This document shows, one piece after another, positions 23,544-32,183 of a stretch of DNA of 59,585 nt (the first letter of the stretch is position 1; each line of letters starts with the position of its first letter). The position numbers and the translations under genes are program-made. Under the pieces are notes generated by a model. That model was not told the DNA's origin and ran no database searches. It worked only from the letters and a program-made list of their open reading frames with translations. This stretch comes from an uncultured Oscillospiraceae bacterium (GTDB taxonomy: Bacteria > Bacillota > Clostridia > Oscillospirales > Oscillospiraceae), in the NCBI GenBank assembly GCA_947627715.1, contig CANQXK010000013.1, positions 1 to 59,585 of the forward strand, given 5' to 3'.

Positions 23544-25604
23544 TCAATTCAGCGTGCCCCGGTTTTTCTCCAAAAGGCGGGTGACGCTCTCCCGCAGGGG
23601 GGCGTTGTCCTCCCGCTTCAGCTCCGGGTCATCGTCCAAAAGCTCCCGCGCGGCTGTCTGGGCGGTCTTTAAAAGCTCCACGTCGGCGGCGAAGCTGGCG
23701 ATGTTCATGTCGGGAAGGCCGCTCTGGCGCGAGCCGAAGAAGTCGCCGGGGCCGCGCAGGCGCAGGTCCTCCTCGGCGATCTTGAAGCCGTCGTTGGTCC
23801 TGCAGAAGGCCCGCATACGCTCCCGCGCCGCCTCTCCCCCGGCCCCCTCGAAGAGGACGCAGTAGGACTTAAATTCGCCCCGGCCCACGCGGCCACGGAG
23901 CTGGTGGAGCTGGCTCAGACCGAAGCGGTCGGCGTTCTCCACCACCATCAGATTGGCGTTGGGCACGTCCACGCCCACCTCGATGACGGTGGTGGCCACT
24001 AAGATGTCCACGTCCCCGGCGGCAAACGCCTCCATGGCCTCGTTTTTTTCTTTGGGGCGGAGCTTGCCGTGAACAAGGGCCACGCGAAGGTCGGGGAACA
24101 CCTTCTCCGAAAGCTCCCTGGCGTACTCCTTCACGGATCTCAGCCCGTCGGGGGTCTCCTCCGTCTCCTCCACGGCGGGGCAGACGATAAAGACCTGGCG
24201 GCCCGCCTCCACCTGCTTTCGTATGAATCTGTAGATCCTCTCCCGCATGGACTCCCCCACTAAGAAGGTGTCGATGGTCTGGCGGCCTGGGGGCAGCTCG
24301 TCAATGACGGAGACGTCCAGGTCCCCGTAGAGGATCAGGGCCAGGGTGCGGGGGATGGGGGTGGCGGACATCACCAGCACGTGGGGCGCGTCCCCCTTGT
24401 CCGAGAGGGCCGCCCGCTGTTGGACGCCGAAGCGGTGCTGCTCGTCGGCGATGATGAGGCCCAGGTCGTCAAAGGCCACGCTTTCGGAGATGAGGGCGTG
24501 GGTGCCGATGACAAGCTGTGTCTCGCCGCTCCTGAGCCGGGCCTGGGCCTCCCGCTTTTGGCGGGCGGTCAGCCCCCCGGTGAGCAGGTCCAGCCGGACC
24601 CCCAGGGGCGCCAGCAGCTTTGACAGGGAGCTGAAGTGCTGCTCGGCCAAAATCTCCGTCGGGGCCATAAAGGCGGCCTGCCGCCCGTCCCTGATAACGG
24701 CGTAGGCCGCGGCGGCGGCCACCACGGTCTTGCCGGACCCCACGTCGCCCTGGACGAGCCTGGACATGGGGCGCTCGCCCCTTGTCATGTCCCCCAAGAT
24801 CTCCTCCACGGCGCGCCTCTGGGCGGCGGTGAGGGCGAAGGGAAGCGCCCTGTAGAAGGGGTCCATGTCGGGGAAGGCGATGCGCTTGCCGGCCTTTTCC
24901 CCCTGGCGGGAGCGCATGAAGGCCAGGGTACAGCTCAGGACAAAAAATTCCTCGAAGATGAGACGGCGGCGGGCCAGCTCCAGGCTCTCCGTGTCCCGTG
25001 GGAAGTGGATATTCTCATAGGCAAAGCGGGTCTGGGCCAGGCGGTACCGCTCCCGAACCGGCTGGGGGAGCTGCTCCGGCAGCTCGTCGCCGCACAGGGC
25101 CAGGCCCTGGCGCACGGCGTTAGCGATGACCCGCTGGGAGAGGCCCGCCGTCATCCTGTAGACGGGCACGATGCGGCGGGTGAAGGAGGGGGGCACGTCC
25201 TCCGCCTCCATCACCGGGTTTTGCATCTCCGGCGCGCCGATGCGGCCCCCCACCCTGCCGTAGAAGAGATAGCTCCGGCCGGGGACGAGACTGCGGCCCA
25301 CGTAGCTCTGGTTGAAGAAGGTGACGGTCATTCGGGCGGTCTCGTCCACCACCGCGCAGCGGGTGATGTCCAGCCCCCGGCGGACGCGGGCGAGCTTGGG
25401 GGGCGCGGCCACGGTGGCGCAGACGCAGCAGGTCTCCCCGAACTGGAGCTGGTCGATGCGCTTCACCGTCCGCCGGTCGTCATAGGCGCGGGGGAAGGCC
25501 ATCAAAAGGTCCCGCAGGGTGAAAATGCCCAGCTTCTCGAAGGACGCCCCGCGGGCCTCCCCCACGCCCTTGATGTATTGGATCCCTGTTTCCAGCACGG
25601 ACAC
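23544..25604 (-). CDS. recG: ATP-dependent DNA helicase RecG
   Basis: Branch-migration helicase acting on stalled forks and Holliday junctions. The 686 residues contain the N-terminal wedge/OB domain (VCATVAAPPK onward), Walker A GDVGSGKT (about 290), MAPTEILAEQH, motif II DEQHRFGV (about 387), SATPIPRT, and motif VI with ENADRFGLSQLHQLRGRVGR. Length is standard. It uses a GTG start with GGGGGCGGGAGC. Divergent from the metal exporter gene. Confidence 0.97.
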   Translation of the reverse strand: MSVLETGIQYIKGVGEARGASFEKLGIFTLRDLLMAFPRAYDDRRTVKRIDQLQFGETCCVCATVAAPPKLARVRRGLDITRCAVVDETARMTVTFFNQSYVGRSLVPGRSYLFYGRVGGRIGAPEMQNPVMEAEDVPPSFTRRIVPVYRMTAGLSQRVIANAVRQGLALCGDELPEQLPQPVRERYRLAQTRFAYENIHFPRDTESLELARRRLIFEEFFVLSCTLAFMRSRQGEKAGKRIAFPDMDPFYRALPFALTAAQRRAVEEILGDMTRGERPMSRLVQGDVGSGKTVVAAAAAYAVIRDGRQAAFMAPTEILAEQHFSSLSKLLAPLGVRLDLLTGGLTARQKREAQARLRSGETQLVIGTHALISESVAFDDLGLIIADEQHRFGVQQRAALSDKGDAPHVLVMSATPIPRTLALILYGDLDVSVIDELPPGRQTIDTFLVGESMRERIYRFIRKQVEAGRQVFIVCPAVEETEETPDGLRSVKEYARELSEKVFPDLRVALVHGKLRPKEKNEAMEAFAAGDVDILVATTVIEVGVDVPNANLMVVENADRFGLSQLHQLRGRVGRGEFKSYCVLFEGAGGEAARERMRAFCRTNDGFKIAEEDLRLRGPGDFFGSRQSGLPDMNIASFAADVELLKTAQTAARELLDDDPELKREDNAPLRESVTRLLEKNRGTLN

Positions 25605-25655
25605 GCTCCCGCCCCCTTTCGTTTAATTGTTCATATTCCTGTCCTTTTCCTGTCC

Positions 25656-25664
25656 ATTTTACCA
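25656..25664 (-). promoter_or_regulatory. Extended -10 promoter of recG
   Basis: TGG-TAAAAT on the minus strand, 52 nt upstream of the GTG; no convincing -35. Confidence 0.5.
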
Positions 25665-25694
25665 TAATTGCCGGAGAAATAAAAGAGATTTCTC

Positions 25695-25723
25695 TTGCTT
25701 ACCTGTTGAAAACGTGGTAAACT
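25695..25723 (+). promoter_or_regulatory. Promoter of the putative metal exporter
   Basis: TTGCTT (25695-25700), 17 nt, TAAACT (25718-25723). No yybP-ykoY riboswitch fits between it and the ATG at 25756, so regulation at this level is not explained. Confidence 0.65.
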
Positions 25724-25755
25724 TCTACTTTAGACACTGTTTTGGAGGCTTTTTC

Positions 25756-26613
25756 ATGGCGGATGTTTTACTGGACGCGGTTTTGGACACGCTGAAGCTG
25801 CTTCCGTTTCTCTTTGTCACCTATCTTGTGCTGGAGTTTATCGAGGAGAAGGCCGAGGAGGGGTCGCTGAAGCTGGTCCGGCACTCCGGCGTGCTGGGGC
25901 CTGTCCTTGGCTCGGCCCTGGGGCTTATCCCCCAGTGCGGATTCTCCGCCTCGGCCTCCAGCCTCTTCGCCCAGCGGCTCATCTCCGCCGGGACGCTGAT
26001 CGCGGTCTTTCTCTCCACCTCCGACGAGATGCTGCCCATCCTCATCTCCAGCGCCGTGCCGCCTCTGACCATTTTGGAGATTTTGGGCGTGAAGCTGGCG
26101 GTGGGGATGGCCGCCGGGCTTACGGCGGACAAGCTCCTGCGGCTGTGCCGCCACGAGGGGGAGCGGGTGGACCTCCACCAGCTGTGCGAGGAGGAGAACT
26201 GCGGGTGCGAGGAGCACGGCGTTTTCCTCTCCTCCCTGCTCCACACGCTGAAGATTGCGGCCTTCATCCTGATCATCAACCTCTCCCTGGGACTGGTCCT
26301 CCACTTTGTGGGCCAGGAGAAGCTCTCCGGGCTTCTTCTGGACCGGCCCGTCGTGGGGCCGGTGATCTCCGGGCTTGTGGGCCTCATCCCCAACTGCGCC
26401 GCGTCCATCCTCATCACGCAGCTCTACGTCTCCGGGGCGCTCAGCGCCGGGAGCATGATCGCGGGGCTTCTCACCGCCTCCGGGGTGGGGATGCTGGTGC
26501 TTTTCAGGATCAACCGCCGGGCGATGCGGGACAACGCGAAAATTTTGGGGTATGTGCTGGTCTCAGGCGTCGCCGTTGGGATCCTCATGGACCTTTTGGG
26601 GATCGCGTTTTGA
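25756..26613 (+). CDS. Putative manganese/arsenic exporter (PF11449, ArsP_2-like)
   Basis: A 285-residue integral membrane protein with an internal duplication: LGLIPQCGFSASASSLFAQR (about 55-74) and LVGLIPNCAASILITQLYV (about 209-227), each followed by ISAGTLIA or LSAGSMIAG. A central cytoplasmic loop HQLCEEENCGCEEHG (about 143-157) has Cys, His and Glu suited to metal binding. Such proteins are labelled arsenic efflux or putative manganese transporter. Start ATG has GGAGG 7 nt upstream; a frame beginning at 25627 is not used. It stands alone with its own promoter and terminator. Confidence 0.8.
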   Translation: MADVLLDAVLDTLKLLPFLFVTYLVLEFIEEKAEEGSLKLVRHSGVLGPVLGSALGLIPQCGFSASASSLFAQRLISAGTLIAVFLSTSDEMLPILISSAVPPLTILEILGVKLAVGMAAGLTADKLLRLCRHEGERVDLHQLCEEENCGCEEHGVFLSSLLHTLKIAAFILIINLSLGLVLHFVGQEKLSGLLLDRPVVGPVISGLVGLIPNCAASILITQLYVSGALSAGSMIAGLLTASGVGMLVLFRINRRAMRDNAKILGYVLVSGVAVGILMDLLGIAF

Positions 26614-26631
26614 AGCTCGTCCCTGTCAGTC

Positions 26632-26668
26632 AAAAATCCCGTACCGAAAGCCGGTACGGGATTTTTTT
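26632..26668. terminator. Bidirectional terminator between exporter and hydA
   Basis: AAATCCCGTACCG-AAAGC-CGGTACGGGATTT with T-run on the plus strand and matching A-run before it, so it can serve both the exporter (plus) and hydA (minus). Confidence 0.9.
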
Positions 26669-26689
26669 GCTCTGTTTTCCGAAGGGGGA

Positions 26690-28456
26690 TCAGTTGAACC
26701 GCTCTCTTGCGGCGTAGGTGGTGTGGAGAAGCTCGTGGGCGCGGTGTCCGCAAGGCTCGCCCAGGTAGTCTTTGTAGAGCTGCTGGATCTGGGTGTTGTT
26801 GTGGCTCTGGCGGACGGTCTGGCGCTCGTCCTCGCTGTAGAGGGCGGCGGAACGCTTTTGCTTGTAGGTGTCCAGGATGTCGATGTCCTCATTGGGCAGG
26901 AAGCAGGGCTTCACGTAGGGCTGGCCGCCGCCGGCCACGCAGCCGCCGGGGCATCCCATGATCTCGATGAAGGCGTACTTGGAGGTGCCGGCACGGACCT
27001 CATCCATCAGGACCTTGGCGTTCTTCATGCCGTGGGCCACGGCGACGTTGACAGTGGTGCCGCCCATGTCGATGGACGCCTCCTTGATGCCCTCAAGGCC
27101 CCGGACCTCCTCGAACTTGATAAGCTCGTGCTCCTTCCCGGTGACGGCGTGGTAGGCGGTACGGAGGGCCGCCTCCATAACGCCGCCGGTGACGCCGAAG
27201 ATGACGCCCGCGCCGGAGTACTCGCCCAGGAGGTCCTGGTCAAACTCCTCGTCGGGGAGCTTTGTGAAGTTGATGCCGCTTCTGCGGATGAGCGCGCCCA
27301 GCTCGCGGGTTGTGAGGACGCAGTCCACATCGGGAAGGCCCTCGGCGTTCTTCAGCTGGTCCCGCTCCTTCTCGAATTTCTTGGCGGTGCAGGGCATGAT
27401 GGAGACGACGAAGATGTTTTTGGGGTCCAGGCCGTTTTTCTCTGCGTAGTAGCTCTTCACGATGGCCCCGAACATCTCGTGGGGGGACTTGCAGGAGGAG
27501 AGATGGTCCAGCTGGTCCCCGTAGTAGTACTCGGCGTAGTTCACCCAGCCGGGGGAGCAGGAGGTGATCATGGGGAGAACGCCGCCGTTCTTCATGCGAA
27601 GAAGCAGCTCGTTGGCCTCCTCCATGATGGTCAGGTCCGCACCGAAGTTGGTGTCGTAGACCTTGTCAAAGCCCAGACGGTGAAGGGCGGCCACCATCTT
27701 CCCGGTGACGGGGGTGCCGATCTTCATGCCGAACTCCTCGCCCAGAGCGGCGCGGACGGCGGGGGCGGTCTGGACGACGATGTACTTGCCCTGGCGCTTC
27801 GCCTCGTCCAGCTTGCCGATCTCGGACTTCTCCATGAGAGCGCCGGTGGGGCAGACGGAGACGCACTGTCCGCACAGGATGCAGGGGGAATCGGTGAAGC
27901 TGCGGTTCTCGGCGGGGCCGACAATGGTGTTGAAGCCCCGGTTTTCAAAGCCCAGGACGCCCAGCCCGTGGGCGTTCTGGCACCGGGCGATGCAACGGCC
28001 GCACAGGATGCACTTGGAGGTGTCGCGCACGATGCTGGGGCTTATCTCGTCCACCGTGGCGGGGGTCCTGGCTCCGTCCTTCTGGACGTTGCGCGCGCCG
28101 GTGATCTGGGCGGCGTAGTAAAGCTCGCACTTGCCGTTCTTGGGGCAGGCCTGGCAGTCGGTGGAGTGGTTGGAGAGCAGCAGCTCCACGCTGGTACGGC
28201 GGGCCTGGACGGCCTTGGGGGAGGAGATGATGATCTCCATGCCCTCGCTGACGGGATAGACACAGGAGGCGACCAGTCCCCTGGCGCCGGTGGCCTCCAC
28301 GAGGCAGACGCGGCAGGAACCCTGGTTGCATTCGCCGTGGTTGAAGGTACACAGGGACGGGATCTCATAGCCGCAGCGCTTGGCGGCCTCCAGGATGGTA
28401 AGACCGGCCTCGACCTGGTAGGGATGTCCCTCGATTTTTATATTCACTAAAGACAT
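26690..28456 (-). CDS. hydA: [FeFe]-hydrogenase catalytic subunit HydA/HndD
   Basis: Catalytic subunit of a bifurcating hydrogenase. The 588 residues carry a 2Fe-2S ferredoxin domain (Cys in SLCTFNHGECNQGSCRVC and VASC), a His-ligated 4Fe-4S site HSTDCQACPKNGKC, two 4Fe-4S sites (CILCGRCIARC, CILCGQCVSVC) and the H-cluster domain with L1 TSCSPGW, L2 MPCTAKKFE and L3 MGCPGGCVAGGGQP. All H-cluster cysteines are present. Soluble and cytoplasmic, no signal. Last gene of hydC-hydB-hydA, 16 nt after hydB. Confidence 0.97.
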   Translation of the reverse strand: MSLVNIKIEGHPYQVEAGLTILEAAKRCGYEIPSLCTFNHGECNQGSCRVCLVEATGARGLVASCVYPVSEGMEIIISSPKAVQARRTSVELLLSNHSTDCQACPKNGKCELYYAAQITGARNVQKDGARTPATVDEISPSIVRDTSKCILCGRCIARCQNAHGLGVLGFENRGFNTIVGPAENRSFTDSPCILCGQCVSVCPTGALMEKSEIGKLDEAKRQGKYIVVQTAPAVRAALGEEFGMKIGTPVTGKMVAALHRLGFDKVYDTNFGADLTIMEEANELLLRMKNGGVLPMITSCSPGWVNYAEYYYGDQLDHLSSCKSPHEMFGAIVKSYYAEKNGLDPKNIFVVSIMPCTAKKFEKERDQLKNAEGLPDVDCVLTTRELGALIRRSGINFTKLPDEEFDQDLLGEYSGAGVIFGVTGGVMEAALRTAYHAVTGKEHELIKFEEVRGLEGIKEASIDMGGTTVNVAVAHGMKNAKVLMDEVRAGTSKYAFIEIMGCPGGCVAGGGQPYVKPCFLPNEDIDILDTYKQKRSAALYSEDERQTVRQSHNNTQIQQLYKDYLGEPCGHRAHELLHTTYAARERFN

Positions 28457-28472
28457 ATTCGGTCCTCCCCTA

Positions 28473-30356
28473 TTATTCCTTGATGATGGCCTTGAACTTG
28501 CAGGTGGACATACAGGCGCCGCACTTCACGCACTTTTTGGGGTCGATCTCCATGGCGGCCAGCTTTTTGCCGGGGGCCACGTAGTCCGTGCGGGTGATGG
28601 CGGAGGCGGGGCACTGCTTGGCGCACATACCGCAGCCGAAGCAGTTGTCCTTGACGATCTTGTACTGCATCAGGTTCTTGCACACGTGGGCGGGGCACTT
28701 CTTGTCCTTTATGTGGGCCTCGTACTCGTCCATGAAGTGGGTCATGGTGGAGTTGATGGGGTTGGCGGCGGTCTGGCCCAGGGCGCACAGGGAGCCGTTG
28801 CGGGTGACCTCCACCAGCTCCTTCAGGGCGTCGATGTCCTCCGGCTCGCCCTTGCCCTCGGTGATGCGGGTCAGGATCTCCAGCATACGCTTGGTGCCGA
28901 TGCGGCAGGGGGTGCACTTGCCGCAGCTTTCGTCGCAGATGAACTCCATGTAGAACTTGGCCACGTCCACCATGCAGTTGTCCTCGTCCATGACGATGGC
29001 GCCGCCGGAACCCATCATGGAGCCTTTGGCCACCAGGTTGTCAAAGTCGATGGGCTCGTCCAGATATTCCTTTGTCAGGCAGCCGCCGGAGGGGCCGCCG
29101 GTCTGGATGGCCTTGAACTCCTTGCCGCCGGGGATGCCGCCGCCGATGTCGAAGATAAGCTCCCGGAGGGTGGTGCCCATGGGGACCTCCACAAGGCCGA
29201 CGTTGTTCACCTTGCCGCCCAGGGCGAAGACCTTGGTGCCCTTGCTGCGCTCGGTGCCGTACTTGGCAAATTCCTCCCAGCCCTCCCGAAGGATATAGGG
29301 GACGCAGGCCAGGGTCTCCACGTTGTTGACGATGGTGGGGCACTGCCACAGGCCCTTCACCGCCGGGAACGGAGGCCGGGGACGGGGCATACCGCGCTTG
29401 CCCTCGATGGAGTTCAAAAGCGCCGTCTCCTCGCCGCAGACGAACGCGCCGGCGCCGAGGCGGATATGTACGTTGAAGCTGAAGTCGGAACCCAGGATAT
29501 GCTCGCCCAAAAGGCCCTCTTTGGCGGCCTGCTCTATGGCGATGCGCAGACGGCGCACGGCCACGGGGTACTCGGCCCGGACGTAGAAGTAGCCGTTCTG
29601 CGCGCCGATGGCGTACCCGGCGATGACCATACCCTCGATGACGGCCAGGGGGTTGCCCTCTAAGATGGAGCGGTCCATGAACGCGCCGGGGTCGCCCTCG
29701 TCGCCGTTGCAGACCACGTACTTCTCGTCGCCCTTCTCATTATAGGCGAACTGCCACTTGCGGCCCGTGGGGAATCCGCCGCCGCCGCGTCCGCGAAGGC
29801 CGGCCTTCAGCACCTCGTCAATGACCTCCTGACGGGTCATGGTCAGCGCCCGCTTCAGCCCCTGATAGCCGCCGAAGCCCAGGGCCTCGTTGATGTCCTC
29901 CGGGTTGATGGTGCCGCAGCCGTGAAGGGCGATGCGGTGCTGCTTCTTATAGAAGGTGATGTCGTCCTGGCGCTGGACCTTCTCGCCGGTGGAGGGGTCC
30001 ACATAGAGAAGGCGCTCCACGATCTCGTGGCCGATGAGGTCCTTTTCCACGATCTCCTCCACGTCCTCTAACTTCACCATGCGGTAAAGGGTGTCCTCCG
30101 GGAAGATCTTGCAGAAGGGACCCTGGGAGCAGAAGCCGAAGCAGCCCACCTGGTTGACGGTGACCTTGTCGTGAAGGCCCTTCTCGTCGATGACCTTCTG
30201 GAATTTCTCACGGATCTCCGCGGAGTTGGAGGAGAGGCAGCCCGTTCCGCCGCACAGAACCACGGCGCGCTTGCCCTCCTCGCCCTTGAACTTGCCCTCC
30301 AGGCAGGAGGAACAGGCGGCGATCCTCTCGTTTAAATCAGCAGGTGTCTTAATCAT
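28473..30356 (-). CDS. hydB: NuoF-like hydrogenase subunit HydB/HndC
   Basis: NADH/FMN subunit that exchanges electrons among NADH, ferredoxin and HydA. The 627 residues show an N-terminal thioredoxin-like 2Fe-2S domain (CGGTGC and CFGFC), the NuoF core with FMN/NADH glycine loop GLRGRGGGGFPTGRKW (about 190-205), a 4Fe-4S motif CGKCTPCRIG, and a C-terminal 2x[4Fe-4S] ferredoxin (CFGCGMCAKQCP, CVKCGACMSTCK). The extra N- and C-terminal domains distinguish it from respiratory NuoF. Starts 15 nt after hydC. Confidence 0.96.
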   Translation of the reverse strand: MIKTPADLNERIAACSSCLEGKFKGEEGKRAVVLCGGTGCLSSNSAEIREKFQKVIDEKGLHDKVTVNQVGCFGFCSQGPFCKIFPEDTLYRMVKLEDVEEIVEKDLIGHEIVERLLYVDPSTGEKVQRQDDITFYKKQHRIALHGCGTINPEDINEALGFGGYQGLKRALTMTRQEVIDEVLKAGLRGRGGGGFPTGRKWQFAYNEKGDEKYVVCNGDEGDPGAFMDRSILEGNPLAVIEGMVIAGYAIGAQNGYFYVRAEYPVAVRRLRIAIEQAAKEGLLGEHILGSDFSFNVHIRLGAGAFVCGEETALLNSIEGKRGMPRPRPPFPAVKGLWQCPTIVNNVETLACVPYILREGWEEFAKYGTERSKGTKVFALGGKVNNVGLVEVPMGTTLRELIFDIGGGIPGGKEFKAIQTGGPSGGCLTKEYLDEPIDFDNLVAKGSMMGSGGAIVMDEDNCMVDVAKFYMEFICDESCGKCTPCRIGTKRMLEILTRITEGKGEPEDIDALKELVEVTRNGSLCALGQTAANPINSTMTHFMDEYEAHIKDKKCPAHVCKNLMQYKIVKDNCFGCGMCAKQCPASAITRTDYVAPGKKLAAMEIDPKKCVKCGACMSTCKFKAIIKE

Positions 30357-30371
30357 AGATGCGACCCTCCC

Positions 30372-30848
30372 TTAAGCGTTCCTGTAAGAGTCCACGATGC
30401 CGGGGACATCGCTGACCTGCACCTTGGGGTAGACCTTGCCGTTGATGCTGACGGCGGGGGCGATGCCGCAGGCGCCCAGGCAGCGGAGGGCATCCAGCGT
30501 AAAGAGTCCGTCCGGGGTGGTCTCCCCGCCCTTGATCCCCAGGACCTCGGAGAACTTGTCAAAGACCTGTCCGCCGCCCTTGACGTAGCAGGCGGTGCCC
30601 AGGCAGCAGCCGACCACATACTTTCCCTTGGGCTTCAGGGAGAAGTAGGAATAGAACGTCACCACGCCGTAGATCTCGGCGACGGAGATGCCGGTCTTTT
30701 CCGAAACAAGCTCCTGGACCTCCAGGGGGATGTAGCCGTACTCGTTCTGAATGTCGCTGAGGATCAGCATCAGTGGAGTGGGCTCATTTTTGTAGCGGTC
30801 GCAGATCTCGGCGATCTGCTTCGCCGCCGTCTCGTTTAAGCGAGCCAT
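30372..30848 (-). CDS. hydC: NuoE-like hydrogenase subunit HydC/HndA
   Basis: A 158-residue 2Fe-2S thioredoxin-like subunit. The four cluster cysteines are in CCLGTACYVKGG and RCLGACGIAP (about residues 85 and 125), and the N-terminal helical region (ICDRYKNEPTPLMLILSDIQ) is typical of NuoE/HndA. It transfers electrons to HydB. First gene of the operon, with GGAGGTAATCCAT before the ATG and a sigma-A promoter 66 nt upstream. Complete HydABC set; no HydD-type gene or maturases HydEFG are in the window. Confidence 0.95.
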   Translation of the reverse strand: MARLNETAAKQIAEICDRYKNEPTPLMLILSDIQNEYGYIPLEVQELVSEKTGISVAEIYGVVTFYSYFSLKPKGKYVVGCCLGTACYVKGGGQVFDKFSEVLGIKGGETTPDGLFTLDALRCLGACGIAPAVSINGKVYPKVQVSDVPGIVDSYRNA

Positions 30849-30913
30849 ATGGATTACCTCCGTTTTCTTTCTGGGTCCAGGCTCTCCTTCCCGGACCCGT
30901 ATTGATTGTTAAT

Positions 30914-30942
30914 AGAATAACATTCTTTTCATCAAACTTCAA
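30914..30942 (-). promoter_or_regulatory. Promoter of hydCBA
   Basis: Minus strand TTGAAG (30942-30937), 17 nt, TATTCT (30919-30914), in an AT-rich pocket. Confidence 0.8.
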
Positions 30943-31196
30943 TAGTAGATTTCAGCTTTTTTATGAAGATTACGACAGTTTTTTCGTCAAGTTTCCCAAT
31001 CCCGAACCCCTCCCCTGCCGGGGGCCTCCCCGGCGGGGGCCTTCCCCTTTGCGCCAGGGTCTTTTTTTGGCGGGGAGAAAGCCCCTCCCGGCGCACGACA
31101 CAAGGCCCGGAGACTATACGCAGAGGTGCGCCCTTAGTCATTGAGGGGGGTGAAACTGCTCGACAAGCGGAAAGTCGGCTGTACGCAGCAGAACGC
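30943..31196. other. Intergenic stretch between hydC and the acetyltransferase
   Basis: Together with the hydC leader and promoter this makes a 348-nt gap. It holds a GC-rich, partly palindromic block at about 31014-31060 (CCGGGGGCC and CGGCGGGGGCC arms) and CGCCAGGGTCTTTTTTTGGCG at about 31050-31072. Short reading frames on both strands look like chance. I see no RNA gene. Confidence 0.5.
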
Positions 31197-31712
31197 TCAC
31201 TCCAAGTTCAGCTTATAATAATGGGCGTCAAACCAGGTCTCCTCCCCCCATTTTTTATAGCGCGTTTTTCTGTCCTCTGAAAACCCGAATTTGCGAAGAA
31301 GCGCCACCGACGCGAGGTTGCGATCCGCCACCTCTCCCGTGACGGACTTGCCGCCTTCCGCCTTGACCCAGCGGACGATCGCGTCGACCATTTCGGTCCC
31401 GAGGCCCTCTTTCCAATGGTCCTTTGAGACGCAATACCCGATGTCGTAATTCCCGTTTTCAGGGAATATGCAGCAGGTGCCGACAGGCGTTCGATTCTCT
31501 TTCCACTCGGCGATCAGGTAATATCCCTCCGGGTTATCCTCCATCTCATCGACACATTTGAGATATGCCTCGTCCATGTTCTCCCGGACAGGGTCGCTCA
31601 TATACCTTCCGTTTTCCCTGTCTCCCCACATAGACAGCGTAAAGTCTTTATCGGACTTCCGCCAGGAACGGAGCGTCAATCTCGGCGTTTCCAGGTTCTT
31701 GAGTAAAAGCAT
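31197..31712 (-). CDS. RimJ/RimL-type GNAT acetyltransferase
   Basis: A 171-residue N-acetyltransferase beginning LETPRLTLRSWRKSD, the opening of the RimJ/RimL (Acetyltransf_3) group. The acetyl-CoA loop reads DHWKEGLGTEMVDAI (about 108-122) and NLASVALLRKFGF is the typical C-terminal motif. Substrate cannot be inferred; members modify ribosomal proteins, antibiotics or small amines. GGAG lies 10 nt before the ATG. Less GC-rich than the hyd operon. Confidence 0.9.
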   Translation of the reverse strand: MLLLKNLETPRLTLRSWRKSDKDFTLSMWGDRENGRYMSDPVRENMDEAYLKCVDEMEDNPEGYYLIAEWKENRTPVGTCCIFPENGNYDIGYCVSKDHWKEGLGTEMVDAIVRWVKAEGGKSVTGEVADRNLASVALLRKFGFSEDRKTRYKKWGEETWFDAHYYKLNLE

Positions 31713-31770
31713 GGTGTGTTTTCTCCTTCAAATGCCGGTTTGCCGAACAGCCGCCCGTTCGGCGCTTCAT

Positions 31771-31779
31771 ATTATATCA
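31771..31779 (-). promoter_or_regulatory. Extended -10 promoter of the acetyltransferase
   Basis: TGA-TATAAT on the minus strand 58 nt upstream of the ATG; weak -35. A small hairpin CCGAAC...GTTCGG lies in the leader. Confidence 0.6.
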
Positions 31780-32007
31780 TTCAAATGCAAAGAAATCTAC
31801 TATCCGTTAAGACGGTTGATCGATTTTTTCAAAACATTTCTGCCCGTAACAAGTAGAAAACGCTCCGGCTATTTTACATCGGTTAGAGCGTTTCTATCGG
31901 TCCTATAAGCCGCCCATAAATGGCCGGGCGGTTCTGGCAATGTCGTTAAGAAAAATGCTCTACCCCAAATCGGTTTTGTAACAAAAGCGAATACGGCGTT
32001 AAATTAA
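31780..32007. other. Gene-free AT-rich stretch
   Basis: Part of a 471-nt gap (31713-32183). It contains two loose inverted repeats (GAAAACGCTC...GAGCGTTTC at about 31857-31896 and CCGCCC...GGGCGG at about 31910-31931) but no gene I can support. Confidence 0.5.
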
Positions 32008-32043
32008 AAATCATAACCCCCGGTTTGCCGGGGGTTATGATTT
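32008..32043 (-). terminator. Terminator of the zinc-ribbon lipoprotein gene
   Basis: AAATCATAACCCCCGG pairs perfectly (16 bp) with CCGGGGGTTATGATTT around a 4-nt loop; TTTTTAATTT follows on the minus strand. Confidence 0.85.
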
Positions 32044-32183
32044 GTACGGGGCGTTAATTGGATCAGTGATAGACTGAGTGCGTTTTTATAAAACTATCTG
32101 TCGGAATATTACATTTTTAATTGCAGGAACAAAGAAGGCGGTTAGTGAATCTCACGCAGAAAAAACGGCTAAATAAAATGCTA

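Noticed and set aside
25605-25755. yybP-ykoY manganese riboswitch upstream of the exporter
   Set aside because: The leader after the promoter is about 25 nt, too short.
26552-28450. 632-codon plus-strand ORF
   Set aside because: Shadow of hydA, whose Fe-S and H-cluster motifs are complete.
31558-31908. Plus-strand ORF in the acetyltransferase upstream region
   Set aside because: No ribosome-binding site and overlaps the opposite gene; translation is low-complexity.
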